Assembly (NCBI RefSeq): GCF_023159225.1
Contig: NC_063181.1
Coordinates: forward strand, 9,259,606-9,323,605
DNA: 64,000 nucleotides
DNA from: Perognathus longimembris pacificus
Taxonomy: Eukaryota > Chordata > Mammalia > Rodentia > Heteromyidae
Direction of reading: 5' to 3'
Part shown: in pieces, positions 32,461 to 43,123 of the stretch
Position numbering within the stretch: position 1 is the first letter of the stretch
How the letters are laid out: every line of letters starts with the position of its first letter
Translations under genes and position numbers: made by a program
Notes under the pieces: generated by a model
What the model was told of the DNA's origin: nothing
What the model saw: only the letters and a program-made list of their open reading frames with translations
Database searches by the model: none

Positions 32461-32496
32461 GGGGGGGGGGGTGGGGGGCAGGGGGCAGGAGGGGGG
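32461..32496 (+). other. G-quadruplex-type G-rich tract
   Basis: Plus-strand G runs of 11, 6, 5 and 6 separated by one to three bases. This satisfies the standard four-tract G-quadruplex pattern with very short loops. A (CT)n/T run follows at 32522-32544. Confidence 0.85.
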
Positions 32497-33884
32497 CTGT
32501 TGGTAAGCAGCAGCATGTTAGCTGTCTCTCTCTCTCTTTTTTTTCCTATGGACACCCTGTTCTAGAAACCAGCTCGGCTTGACTGTCTTCTGCACCCATC
32601 GGCGATGGGCCTCTTGACCTTCTCAGTGTTGCAGTTCCAGAATGTCCATGTTCCATAGCATCATTATTGCTTTTTGCTGCCTTCTTCCAGGACAACTCAA
32701 GAATTTCCATGTTACCAGTGTTGGCTCGCTCTCCTTTTCTGAGCTAGCTCGTGAGCACTTCCCTTCCCTCACCACCTAGCAGCAAATTTGCCCCATCCCC
32801 CTGGGTCCTTATTAGGGGGCTTCCTAAGAATCACCCAAATCTATCAATTCCTCTTTACCTAGTCTTACATTCTGTCCATGTTGATCAGGCACCCTTAAAA
32901 TCTAATCCTAGCTGTGCTTCTCTGGCTCCTTCCTGCTGAAACTTTTTGTTTTGCCTAATTCTTAAACAGCCTTGGTGTAGAGACTTCCTTATTAGTCTCA
33001 GCATGCCTATAGCCAGGTTAATCCTAGTTATCAGCCTAGCAGCCAGGAGAAGAGGTGGAGGGAGCTCCTAAGGGAGGCCTCGGATGCAAAAGAGAGGCTT
33101 CTGTAGCATCTTCCAGCATAGAAAAAGTAGACGCTCTTGGTAGATTAGCACAAGGCCCCTCTGCAGGTTTTGACAGCTCATGGGAGCCTGCCTTGCCAAG
33201 ATGCTCAGAGGCATGTACCCAGATATCTCTGTTCCATATTTCTAGGTTTCCAGTTTCCCCCTACCATGCCCTTGATCTTACCATAACAGATCTATCCTGT
33301 CTGAGCATTGACATGTTGGTGAAGCCTGCTGCGGCACAGTAAAGGGCACCTTGGCACGCTTACATACCTAACCATGACAATATAAAAGCATTTGCTAAGA
33401 TTTACATACTTAACCCAGTAATTGGTTAATTCTCGGTATCACTTTTCAATATAACTTAGTAGTAATCAACCAATTCTACTTTCCATTCCTCCCATACTTT
33501 CCAATCATTGTGGTTGCAATGATGTCTCCCTCTAGCATAACACTTCCTACCTTCAGTAGTGTTCCTTCTCCTGAGATAGTTTCCCTTCTTCCCACCAATG
33601 GGATCTTGAGCCATTGGACCACCTTTTGGCTATGGCTTATCTTTGCATCACTTACCATTCTGCATCAGGGTGACAGTAAGCAAGTTAGTCCAGAATCCTA
33701 TCCACTGTCTTGGTCAATGTCTCAAATTCCTCTCTTGGCCCCACAGGTGTTACTTTGGATCCTCCTAAAGGCAGATGCTAAGGTAATTTCAAATCTGTAG
33801 GAGATTATTGGGGAGAAGCACTTATGAGGGGAAAAGTGGATAAAAATGGATGAGGCAAACCATCCAGTCAGACTATACTATAAG
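32497..33884. other. Anonymous DNA
   Basis: Weak L2-like wording at about 32820-32950 ('TCTGGCTCCTTCCTGCTGAA') is not enough to annotate. No exon, RNA or clear transposon is recognised. Frames at 33055-33342 and 33510-33800 are unassigned. Confidence 0.4.
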
Positions 33885-34260
33885 GTCTGTGTTAGTGACT
33901 CATGGCTGCAATATCACAAGACCACAGCCTTAGTGGCACAAAACACCACAAACCAATGGTGTTACAGTTCTGGAAATCAGCCGTATCATTATCTGAAATC
34001 AAGGTGCTGGCAAAGTTGCCTCCTTCTACATGTTTTGAAAATCTGTCCTTGATCTTTTATAGCATCTAGACACCATTGGTATTCCTTAGGTTGTGCCCTT
34101 CTTAAATCCTCAGAGTTAACAATCACCATCACTGGCCTCTGTCCCCTAACCCTTATTTTTGCCACTATTACACAGTTTCTTTAACTATGTATTGTAGTTT
34201 AGATGACTTCTTGGAGTCAGGACTTTGATATATTGGGGTATGTGTGCAATATTTAACCTG
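33885..34260 (-). mobile_element. MLT1-type MaLR LTR (minus)
   Basis: Reversed MLT1 words: 'TGACTCATGGCTGCAATATC', 'CCTTAGTGGCACAAAACACC', 'GTGTTACAGTTCTGGAAATC', 'GAAATCAAGGTGCTGGCAAA'. The remainder is more diverged. Opposite in strand to the MLT1 at 24886. Confidence 0.82.
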
Positions 34261-35469
34261 TAGTGAGGTCTTTCCTATGTAAAGGAGAAAGGAGGGCAGG
34301 AGAATTAGGTAATATGAATTCATGAATCCAACAGAATGAAATGGGGTTGTTGTGAAGATATATATATATACATATACATATAATAACTATGTGTAACTAT
34401 ATATATTTATATACTTTCTCCTTATATATTGTTGGATAAAGGGACTTTCATTATACTATTACTTATATATTTACAAACAAAAACTGTCTATAAACTCCTC
34501 ATGCTTATGGTATGATCATGTAAAACAATTCAAATTCATAAATTAAATACAAACTAAACCAGATTACAATACAATTTAAGAAAACTAAACAACTGACAGC
34601 ATAAACTTCTTTTGTTTCTAAAAAAAATGAATTGTTCCTTGCAATGGGCCAGGCTTCCTTTGTGCTAGTTGCTTTGAATGACAGTATTTGGCCTCTGGTA
34701 AATAAGCATAATTTATTCTTACTATTAGTTCAAAATCACCAAACACAGCATTAGTTATTTGTGATTGTTAGCACAAATTTAAGTTTAGGCATTGAAATGG
34801 TATGACAGACGCATTTATAAGTAGTTATGTTGTTGTATGAAGCCTACTTTCATTCATTTTAGATTATAAAGATAAAATTGCAAATTTTCAAAGTGGAATT
34901 ATTGGTGAGAACCTGGGGATCTTTGGGAATGTTAACTATGATTAAATACTGAGATAATGAATGTGAGTGTGATCTCCAAAAGTTAAAAGGAGCTAATAGT
35001 TTCCAGAAGCTATTGCGGATACAAAGATGGCAAGCTAAACCCACTGCCCTGAATTACATGATACATTCTACCTTGTCACACCCATCTCCTGACAGTATGG
35101 GAACTGGTTGGGAGGCTGAGGCTTCTGTTTTGTCTTAGATCTCTTTGGGTATTTGGTCACACTGCTGCTACTTCCAGCCACTAGAATTCAGCAAGGATGA
35201 GAAAAAGCAGAGCACTTTACAAAGCTCATTTCTGTAAGGAGGCAAGAACAGAGAGAGGAGAGAACTATTGGCAGGAAATTCATCTCTGGAAATGACCTTA
35301 TCTTTTCCTTCACCTCCAGCCAGGTCAATGGTTTTACCTCTTTCAGCCAGCTATTGCTCTGGCCTTTCAGGGTGGTCTTACTTACAGAGCTGGAATAAAT
35401 TGGTTACAGGGCCTTTTGGGCAATCTTTAAAACTTTTACTATAACGTTAAGAGTGTTAAAATGATTTTT
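34261..35469. other. Anonymous AT-rich DNA with an (AT)-rich simple repeat
   Basis: 34360-34437 is TA-rich simple sequence. The rest is AT-rich without recognised repeats or exons. Confidence 0.45.
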
Positions 35470-38250
35470 AGGATATTTTTCTGGAGAGATAAAAGGAAGA
35501 GTCTTAAATTAAAATGACCACAAATGACTGAAAAAATGACTACAAAAATCTCAACAAAGAGATAAAAACTTTTTGAATAGAATAAATGGAAAGCCTGGAG
35601 CTGAAAAATACTATCATTGAAATGAAAATCTTGTGCAGGTTGAATAACAGATTTGAGTTGGTAGATGAATCAGTACAGTTGAAGTATATTCAACTATTTA
35701 TTGAAAATAATTTATGTAAAGATTATGAAGAAAAATAGAAGAAAATATGAGAAGAACCTCAGAGGCTTGAGTCAACATCAAATGTACCAAGATGTGTATA
35801 ACGGCAATTCTTGAAGGACAAAAAGACTTTTTTTTTTTTTTTAAAAAAAGGAACATAGTCTCCAAATCTCAAAATCAGTATAAAACATGTATACGAAGCA
35901 TCGAATAAACCCTTAGAATGAGAAGCGCAGAGTCAATCCATTGAAATATCTAAACACAATATAACCAAGCGGTTGAAAGACAAACACAAAGAGAAGAATC
36001 TTGAAAAATCACAGAAATGAGTCATCACTACCAAGAACTAGCACTATGATTAACTGCCAGCTTCTCAGCAGGAACAGGAGAGGTCAGAAGGCAGTAGAAT
36101 GACATATTCTAAGTACCAAGAAAAATACTGGGAGTGTAGGTTTGTATTTCCAGTAAGAAATACACATTTAAACTGAATATCGAGTAAAATCATTTCCAGA
36201 AAAGAAATACTGACAGATATAGACCTGAATTATAAGAAGTACTAAAAACATCTTTCAGACCAGGCAAATAATACTGAGAGTCAAAATATATAGGAAGACA
36301 AAAGAGAAGTGAATGAAAGCTATGTGTTTAAAAGAACAGAATAAGTAAATATATTTGCTTAACTTCTAGTATTTCTCTAAAAGTTGGAAACTTTTATAAA
36401 GCATCCACTATAATACTGTATTTTGGGTTTATAGCATATAGATATAATGTACATGAAAATTATAGTACAGAGGAGGGAAAATGGAGTTAACTTGAGAAAA
36501 TGACTTTATTTTACTATAATTAAGCCAGTATTAACCGGAAATATGTCATGATGAGTTAAGATGCATTTTGTAATCCCTAGAGCAAGAAAAGAGCTGAAGA
36601 GTATACTGTTAACTCAAAAGGAAAATTAAAGCAAAGGGATTAAAAGTAAAAGAGGAATTATGGAACAATTATTCAGCACAAAAGAAGGACATAAAAGAGG
36701 AAATAAACAAATGTAATATACAGAAAACAAAAAAGCTAGACAGCAGATGTGAATCCAAACATCACAATTACATTAAATTTGGATGAACTACTCAGTCCAA
36801 TAAATAAGCCAAGATTGCCATCTTGGAATTTTCACAAAGCAAGATACAACTCTATGCCACCCACGAGAGATATATTTCATATTTAAAACACAGCCAGCAT
36901 GAAAGTAGAAGAGGAAATGATCCAGCACACAAGTAGTAACTAGATGAGAGCTGAAGTGGCTATATTATTATTATTGGGGAAAATAGAATTTAAGTATTAT
37001 TACAGAAAAAGAGGATCATTTCATAACTATAAAATGGCCAATGTATTAGTCAGATGTGACAGTTAAAATATATATGCACTTAACAAAAAAATCCCCCAAA
37101 TATATTCATGTAAAATAGAATTGAGAGAAGCAGACAGTTCAAGAATTGGAGACAGTTTGTAGCAGCACAGTCATAATATTGAAGTAACAACCTGATAGAA
37201 AGTTCTGTAGTGTGGCTATGGCTTATAATTGACTCCTGTAGATATGCATACAGAAGGCCCGGTTCTCAGTGCAACAGCATTGAGGTGGCAGAAGGATGGA
37301 AAGTTGGGGTCCAGTGGAAGATTGTTGGCTATGCAGGTTAAACCTCAGGAGGAGCTAATGCTCATCTCTTGGAGTAGACTGGTTTCTCTGAGAGTAGATT
37401 TTAACACCGCATTGCCTGTTACTCTTGCACAAGCTCTTGACATTGTGGCCACTTCCCTGATTTGATGGAGCCAGAGGCTCCAGAACTGTGAGCAGAAAGA
37501 ACCTCTTTTCTTTGTAAGGTGTCCAACTTCAGATATTTTGTTACAACAGCAGAAAAGGGACCACCATGGGAGGTAACTCACATACAGAAAGAACTGAACA
37601 ACACTAGTGACCAATGCAATCTACCTGGCATTTACAGACAAGAACAGCCCACAAGAAAATTATGCACTCTTTTAAAGGACATGAGAACAGTTTTAATAGA
37701 AGTCATATGCTCGGCCTTCAAATTAAGTTTCTATCAACTGAAAAGATTAAAATTAGTCTAATTAAATTATAATATGTTCTCTGTTAATAGCAAAATTAAA
37801 TTTAAAAACTTTATAGCCCAAAGATACTTCATTACCAGTAAATATTTTGAAATTGAACAAACAAATTTATAAATAATTTATGAGAGAAAAATTAATAATG
37901 GAATTCATAAAAAATATTTTGAATTGATGGAAAGAAATCCTAATATCTTAAAATTTTAGGGGATGCAGCTAAAGCAGTACATACAGGAAACTGTAGGTTT
38001 ATGTGCCCATGTCAGAATATTTCTCTATTTGTTTTATGATAAAACAGACTTGAACAGGCCAATAGGTTGAAGGAAAGGACTTTGTACCTTGATTTTTAAT
38101 AAAAAATGTAAAATGTAAACCCACAAAACAGTTGAGAGTAGTAAAAAAAATAATAGCTGAATAATGTATTTGTGTTATAAGTTGTTATAACAAGACTCAA
38201 AAAGCTAAAATGGTTCATAAAGTTCAAACATGATGGTTAGTTAAATTTAA
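35470..38250 (+). mobile_element. L1M/HAL1-like LINE (plus), ORF1 to ORF2 endonuclease region, split by an LTR
   Basis: 35740-36140 follows the old L1 ORF1 word order ('AGAGAAGAATCTTGAAAAAT', 'GGAGAGGTCAGAAGGCAGTA', 'AATGACATATTCTAAGTACC'). 36760-37165 follows the start of ORF2, the endonuclease ('CACAATTACATTAAATTTGG', 'GAGCTGAAGTGGCTATATTA'). 37575-37990 continues it ('GACATGAGAACAGTTTTAAT', 'GGGGATGCAGCTAAAGCAGT'). The MaLR LTR at 37211-37565 lies between the two ORF2 parts. Many stops and frameshifts; no protein can be made. The ORF1 part also resembles HAL1. Confidence 0.82.
37211..37566 (+). mobile_element. MaLR-like LTR (plus) nested in L1
   Basis: Starts TGTGGCTATGGC. It contains 'CTTGACATTGTGGCCACTTC', 'CCAGAGGCTCCAGAACTGTG', 'AGCAGAAAGAACCTCTTTTC' and 'CAGATATTTTGTTACAACAG', the MaLR 3' half with its polyadenylation region. 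It interrupts the L1 ORF2, so it inserted after that L1. No clear 5-nt duplication is visible. Confidence 0.8.
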
Positions 38251-38269
38251 TTTTTATTAAAGAAAAAAT

Positions 38270-38492
38270 TTGTGTTAGTACCAGGGCTTAAACTCAGAGC
38301 CTTGTACTCTTGTTCAACTCTATCCACAGATAGTGCTCTATCTCTTGAGCCATGCCTCCGAGCTAGCATTTTGCTTATATATCGAAGACAGAATTTCATA
38401 GACTTTTCGGCCTGGGCAGGCTTTGTACCACACTCCTCCAGGTCTCAGCCTTCTGTGTAGCTAGGATTTGCAGACATAAGCTACCAGCACCT
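38270..38492 (-). mobile_element. 7SL/B1-like + Geo composite SINE (minus), diverged
   Basis: 'CAGGGCTTAAACTCAGAGCC', 'AGTGCTCTATCTCTTGAGCC' (reversed Geo) and 'CTCAGCCTTCTGTGTAGCTA' (reversed 7SL-like half), ending near 'AGCTACCAGCACCTG'. No microsatellite at the tail; T- and A-rich sequence precedes it. Confidence 0.82.
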
Positions 38493-38599
38493 GTTCAACT
38501 TGAAGAATGTTTCTAAGTCTAGTGCATTCTGAGTGAAGAGTTTTTAACAAAGCCTACAATTGGGTACAGAATGAGTTTGCCACATTCTCTCATTACGCA

Positions 38600-38895
38600 T
38601 TAACAATGCTTTACCCAGAGCACTTTCCAGTCTTCCAAGTTCCACGCCAGGCAAGTGTTCTAAATAGGTCTACCACTTATAGATCTTACACTGTATTTTT
38701 ACTGTACTTTTCTAGGTTTAGTCACACAAATACTTACCACTATAGGGTTACAATCGCCTGTGTGACATTCAGTCCCGTAACACACTGTGAGCTATATAGT
38801 CTAGGCTCAGCAGGCTATGCATATAGCAAGAAGTGGTGCTTTTTGTGTAAATACGTGGATGATGCTCATACAGTGAGAAAAATCACCAATTGATG
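38600..38895. mobile_element. Non-autonomous DNA transposon remnant
   Basis: The words 'CACTGTATTTTTACTGTACT', 'TCTAGGTTTAGTCACACAAA', 'TACTTACCACTATAGGGTTA', 'CAGTCCCGTAACACACTGTG', 'GTCTAGGCTCAGCAGGCTAT' and 'AAAAATCACCAATTGATGCA' match, in order, an abundant old mammalian MITE whose ends read 'aacgacgcat'. I recall the sequence pattern but not a safe subfamily name. The frame at 38606-38893 runs through it and is fortuitous. Confidence 0.7.
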
Positions 38896-39329
38896 CATTT
38901 TGTAGACAGCCTTTGTGGGGTGAACCCTGAAAGTCTGCATTTCTAGAGAACATTGAAGGCTGTACCTCTAAGAGATGTAGATGTATTCGGTGTATGATAT
39001 TTTTACATCAGAAAATGCTCTCTTCTGAGCAGTGATCAGGCCCAAGGACAAATTGCTGGTTTCCCGGAGCCCCATCCAGCTTCTTGCCCTTTCTCCAGTT
39101 TGGTCTTCAGTACTTGCTGGTCACTGACCTAGGCATGCAAGTAACTTGTCACTAATCATTAGCATTTACTTCTGTCCTTGGGCCCAGAGGTGTGCTGAGA
39201 GAAATCCACCACTTCTGCTTTGCCCTTGTCTCTGTGTCACTAGCCCAGAGCAGCTAGCCAAGCAGAAATCCTCATTGTACCCCTGCTCTGTCCCCATTCC
39301 TGTGGACACATATGGATAAAATCAGCAAT
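38896..39329. other. Anonymous DNA
   Basis: No feature is recognised. Confidence 0.4.
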
Positions 39330-39530
39330 AAAGTAGCTGTTTATTTAACATGTACTATGTGTCAAGGAGGAGCTTCTGAATGTTAATCCTGTGAAGAGGA
39401 ACAATGTTTACTCTTTTACTTCCCCCTCACTTATGAGAAGCACAGAGACTTCAAGCAACTTGCCAAGGTTACCTATCAGAGGGAGGTTCCTGAATGTGAA
39501 CTCGCAGACCTGACTTGGCTTACTGCTTTA
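39330..39530 (-). repeat. MIR SINE (minus)
   Basis: Reversed MIR words: 'AACATGTACTATGTGTCAAG', 'GTTAATCCTGTGAAGAGG', 'CTTATGAGAAGCACAGAGAC', 'TTCAAGCAACTTGCCAAGGT', 'GTTCCTGAATGTGAACTCGC'. Confidence 0.75.
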
Positions 39531-40914
39531 TGCATGCCACCTCTGTGCTCTACTACCAAAGGATAGCTAGGGGTGACAAGAACACAGGTGCCTGCTCTTC
39601 AATGTCCCGGCTCATCAGTGTGGCCTCCCACCTCCAAGTCTTTCCACACCAGTGTCCTGTCCTTGGGGTCTCACTCCCCCTCTTCCACTCCCTGCCCTCC
39701 CTGTAGCCTCCCCTAGCTCCACCACCATTCTGCGATTTAAGTCTGCTATGGTGAATTATGTTGCTCCAAATTGCTACATTAATAAGGGCCGTGTGCTCCT
39801 AGAGGATCATTAATTACAGACACATTTTTATTTCCCTCTAAAATACTGCCTGTGTTTCTGCTCCATGGGGCTCAGACACGATCTTGCCCAATGTGCCTGC
39901 AGGTTGCTTGTGACATCTGTCTCTGACTTCCTGACAAACAGCTCCTGCATGCCTTGCCCTCTACTTCCTTCTTCCTGCTCGGTGGGCATCTTCTCCTAAG
40001 CTGAGCTCCACTGTGCAAGCCTGGATGGGATGAGGTTCCCCTTTCTCCACCTGCTCCCATCCAAACCAACTGGCGCTGTTGTCGAGGACACTGCAAAGCC
40101 ACCGGACGATAACTTTCTGAACGTCCCCTCAGGAACATGGCGGTTCCAGCAGACGGAAGGATACAGGTAAGGGGTAGGAAGAGCTTCTGGGTCCCCAGAG
40201 TCAGATCTGCTAGGCTGCACTCTTCAGTCCAAGCTCTGTCAAGGAGGGCTGAGGCAGGAAGCCTGGCAGGAGCTCCCTGCTTTCCTGGGGCTGAGGCTTA
40301 GAGGCAGAAATTGTATGGCCACACACTCAAGTTCTAGCTTGCATGGCCCATGAATTGGCGCAGTGCTCACCCTTTTGCATCATCTCTATCTACAGACCTC
40401 CTCTTGGCTCTGAACATCTACTCATCATTCATTCTCTCTCTCCACACCAGTGGCTCAAGTCCCACCCATTCACCAGTGGTTATCTCATCTCCCTTTGCTT
40501 CTGTGGCTGGCTATTAGAATTGTCTGGGGGAAATCTGCCAAATCCCTTATGTATAAACCACCCCACAGTCCAATTTAAAAATTGCCTAGAGTGACACACA
40601 GGAAGCAGTCATTCTTGAAGCCTCCTGGTCCATTGCAATGAACAACCAAGTTTAAGAAATGGTTGTAATCCTTGCAGAGTGGAGGAATCCACTCTGTAGC
40701 CACGTGAACTGTGGACTGATTAGAAATGCTGTCTCAGCTGTGAGGGTGGTCTGGCTCTGATAGGCCATCACAATCATCACCAGGGTTGCTTTGGTGGATC
40801 TGTCTGCCTAGGTGGCTGTCATTTTTCTCCCTTACTACACCATGTATGCCCCTCCTGGAGTGGTGTGCTCAGTTGTGGAGGAATATCTTCCCCAATAAAA
40901 TGATGACCATATGC
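39531..40914. other. Anonymous DNA with a conserved-looking patch at 39715-39860
   Basis: 39715-39860 has clustered TAAT/ATTA words ('GTGAATTATGTTGCTCC', 'TACATTAATAAGGGCC', 'GATCATTAATTACAGAC') and looks single-copy, like a candidate non-coding conserved element. Around 40500-40600 a MER5-like word order is possible but weak. Frames on both strands at 39872-40220 have no recognisable domain. Confidence 0.4.
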
Positions 40915-41143
40915 GGGGCATTGTGGCTCACGCCTATAACCCTCGCTACTCGGGAAGATGAGATGTGAGGATTGCAATTCCAAGCCAGCCCAGGCAGGAA
41001 AATCCAGGAGACTTTCATCTCCCATCAACCACAAAAAGCCAGAAATGGAGCTGTGGCTCCAGTGGTAGAGCATGAAAGATTAGGGACAGCACCCAGGCTC
41101 AGAGTTCAAGCCCTAGGGTGAACAACAACAGAAACATGACCAT
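40903..41143 (+). mobile_element. 7SL/B1-like + Geo composite SINE (plus) with target-site duplication
   Basis: The clearest forward copy (body about 40915-41133). The 7SL-like half reads 'TTGTGGCTCACGCCTATAAC', 'CTCGCTACTCGGGAAGATGA', 'CCAAGCCAGCCCAGGCAGGA', very close to the 5' domain of 7SL RNA. The linker CTTTCATCTCCCATCAACC leads into Geo: 'GCCAGAAATGGAGCTGTGGC', 'TCCAGTGGTAGAGCA', 'CAGAGTTCAAGCCCTAGGG'. An 8-nt ATGACCAT flanks it (40903-40910 and 41136-41143). Confidence 0.9.
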
Positions 41144-41204
41144 TCTTCCATCCAAAGAACATGAGCAGCTTTCTCCTTTATTATAGCCTTGCACTGCACT
41201 TCTA

Positions 41205-41350
41205 TTACAGCCTCCAAAAACCGCTCTCTGGAAATGCAGACTCTCAGGCTCCACCACGGACTAACCAAATCAGAATTACAAAATCAGAATACATTTTAAT
41301 AAGATCTCCAGGTGATTTGTATGTGCTTTAAAAATCTGAAAAGCACTCCT
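41205..41350 (+). repeat. MER5-type hAT remnant
   Basis: 'GGAAATGCAGACTCTCAGGC', 'TAACCAAATCAGAATTACAA', 'AAGATCTCCAGGTGATTTGT' follow the MER5 pattern of a small non-autonomous hAT-Charlie element. Strand is nominal, since the element is nearly palindromic. Confidence 0.62.
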
Positions 41351-41361
41351 GTTTCAAAATG

Positions 41362-41515
41362 TTTTCTGAAATTTTATCCTGTAAAACAATCACCCAGAGA
41401 GCTTGTTAAAAATGAAAATCCAATCCAGTAGGTCTAGGAAGGGGCTGGAGATTTGCTTTTTTTAACAAGGTCCCTGGTGGGTTCTGATGAAAGTGGTCCT
41501 TGAGACATGTAGGTT
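41362..41515 (+). repeat. MER5-type hAT remnant, second copy
   Basis: 'ACAATCACCCAGAGAGCTTG', 'CAATCCAGTAGGTCTAGGAA', 'CTTTTTTTAACAAGGTCCCT', 'GGTTCTGATGAAAGTGGTCC' follow the MER5 order. It lies immediately after a first copy; the two could be one element with an internal duplication. Confidence 0.68.
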
Positions 41516-41775
41516 CCAGGACTTGGGCTTGGGCCTCCTGGCTGGGATCCAACAGCTTGAATGTAGCTGTCCATTCTAGAGAGGCAGGCTTTCACTGTGA
41601 AGAAAGGCCTCCTGGATCAGGGAACTCTGTCTGTCTTCTCCCAGGGCCAGGCAGTTTGGACCCTCTTGCTCTTGCCTAAGCTGGAAGAGCTCTCTGGATT
41701 TCACCAAGGCAGTGCCTTTGTCCACTTGCTCCCAGCTTGCCAATGTGTGCAGCTTTCCAATTGGAACATAAATCA
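41516..41775. other. Anonymous DNA
   Basis: No repeat or exon is recognised. Confidence 0.4.
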
Positions 41776-42062
41776 CCTAACGTAAAATTCATCATTGTAC
41801 AGCGTTCAATTCAGTGATTTTGAGTATATTCTATTTTGGAGCCATCATCACAATCTAATTGCAAAACATTTCCAACACTCTGCAAAAGAAATGCTGAATT
41901 CATTAGCATCGGTCCTGATGCCCTCTTTTCCCCATCCTCCCGCAGTCTACTTTTTGATTCTGCATTTAGCAACTCAGGACATTTCCTGTCAATGGAATCA
42001 TGTGATATGTGGTCCTTTTGTGATTGACTTCTTGCACTACCATAAGGATTACAGCTTGTCAT
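41776..42062 (-). mobile_element. L1M-type LINE 3' region (minus)
   Basis: Reversed L1M words in order: 'CAGCGTTCAATTCAGTGATT', 'TTGAGTATATTCTATTTTGG', 'GCCATCATCACAATCTAATT', 'ACAACATTT'-like 'GCAAAACATTTCCAACACTC', 'CAGGACATTTCCTGTCAATG', 'GAATCATGTGATATGTGGTC'. Open frames across it (41795-42151, 41811-42062) are fortuitous. Confidence 0.83.
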
Positions 42063-42882
42063 ACAAAAGCCAGGTGTGCATTTCTGCTTTTCCCATCTAT
42101 ACTTGTGGGTATGGTTGGCTCTGGGAAAGCTGCTTTGGGTCTTTATCCTAACTTTACCTTTTCATTCTCTTATATCCTATATAGTAAGCTCCAAGCACCA
42201 CAGTGCTGGCTCTGGGCTTGGTACCTCCAAGGATCAATGGAGCAAGAACAAGTTAGAGGGGTCATAGGGGCAGCCTCTACATTTCTCACCAAGAAGTTTT
42301 CCTGTAGTACTTCTGTCACTGTAGAACATTCCAAGTCTCCGCATGACGGACAAGGAAGCTGTGGGGATGAGGAAGAAGAAATTTAGAAATTTGGAGGAAT
42401 GGCCCAGGAACTGGGAAGGAGAGAAGATGCTAGGATACATCCACACTCCATTGCAGAATGCTGTCTGTCCCCCAGAGGAGAGAGAAAGGAAGCCTCAGGC
42501 TGAGATTTATATCTGAGATTTTCAAGTTTTCAGAAGAAACAGAGCAAAAGGACACATTTATTGAGTGATGATAAATTCCCTCTTTGCAGATTTATTAGAA
42601 CTTGTATGGAGCTGGATCATAGATTTTTTTTGGCGAAAGCCTTTAACTTTTATGTCCCATCATAATGGTAAATGAAGTCCGGTATGCAGTTTAAATAATT
42701 CTTGATTAAATGATCCTCCCCTGTTACCCCTCTAGCTTGGCAGAAAATCAGGGAATAACATTTCCAGTATGGTAAAGAATTGCTTCAAGGTAGAGTCTTG
42801 GATCTAAGTTCTAAAAAGAGACTGGGTATAGTTTGGTGAGATAATAGTCAGATGAAGCTACATTTTAAAATTGAATATCTTG
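42063..42882. other. Anonymous DNA
   Basis: No transposon or exon is recognised. 42545-42720 is AT-rich and single-copy-looking, with a few homeodomain-type cores (TTTAAATAATTCTTGATTAA). Frames at 42024-42386 have no recognisable domain. Confidence 0.4.
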
Positions 42883-43068
42883 TTGGCCACTAGTGGCTCA
42901 GACCTGTAATCCTGGCTACTGAGAAGGCTGAGATCTGGGGATTGTAAATTGAGACTTTTATCTCCAATTAAGGCCAGAAGTGGAGCTGTGGCTCAACTGG
43001 TAGAGCACTAGCTTGAGCACAAAAGCTTAAGGACAGCATCCAGGTTCTGAGTTCATGCCCTAGGACCA
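42883..43068 (+). mobile_element. 7SL/B1-like + Geo composite SINE (plus)
   Basis: 'CTAGTGGCTCAGACCTGTAA', 'TCCTGGCTACTGAGAAGGCT' (7SL-like), a shortened linker 'GACTTTTATCTCCAATTAAG', then Geo 'GCCAGAAGTGGAGCTGTGGC', 'TCAACTGGTAGAGCACTAGC', 'CTGAGTTCATGCCCTAGGAC'. Part of the 7SL-like half after 'GATTGTAAATTGA' is missing compared with the copy at 40915. Confidence 0.9.
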
Positions 43069-43123
43069 ACACACACACACACCCACACACACACACACAC
43101 AAACAAACAAACAAAAAAACAAA
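43069..43123. repeat. (CA)n(CAAA)n microsatellite at the SINE tail
   Basis: A CA run (43069-43100) followed by CAAA units, directly joined to the 3' end of the composite SINE and occupying the tail position. Confidence 0.93.

Noticed and set aside
35470..38250. Possible intact LINE-1 coding region
   Set aside because: Word order matches ORF1 and ORF2, but stops and frameshifts are frequent and an LTR splits it; no functional protein is possible.
38606..38893. 95-codon plus-strand frame
   Set aside because: It runs along a recognised DNA-transposon remnant.
40915..41000. 7SL RNA-like sequence that might be an SRP RNA gene
   Set aside because: Only the 5' 7SL-like part is present, fused to Geo and flanked by a target-site duplication, so it is a SINE.
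41205..41515. Long inverted repeat suggesting a hairpin RNA
   Set aside because: The similarity between the two segments is explained by two adjacent MER5-type elements, which are themselves near-palindromic.
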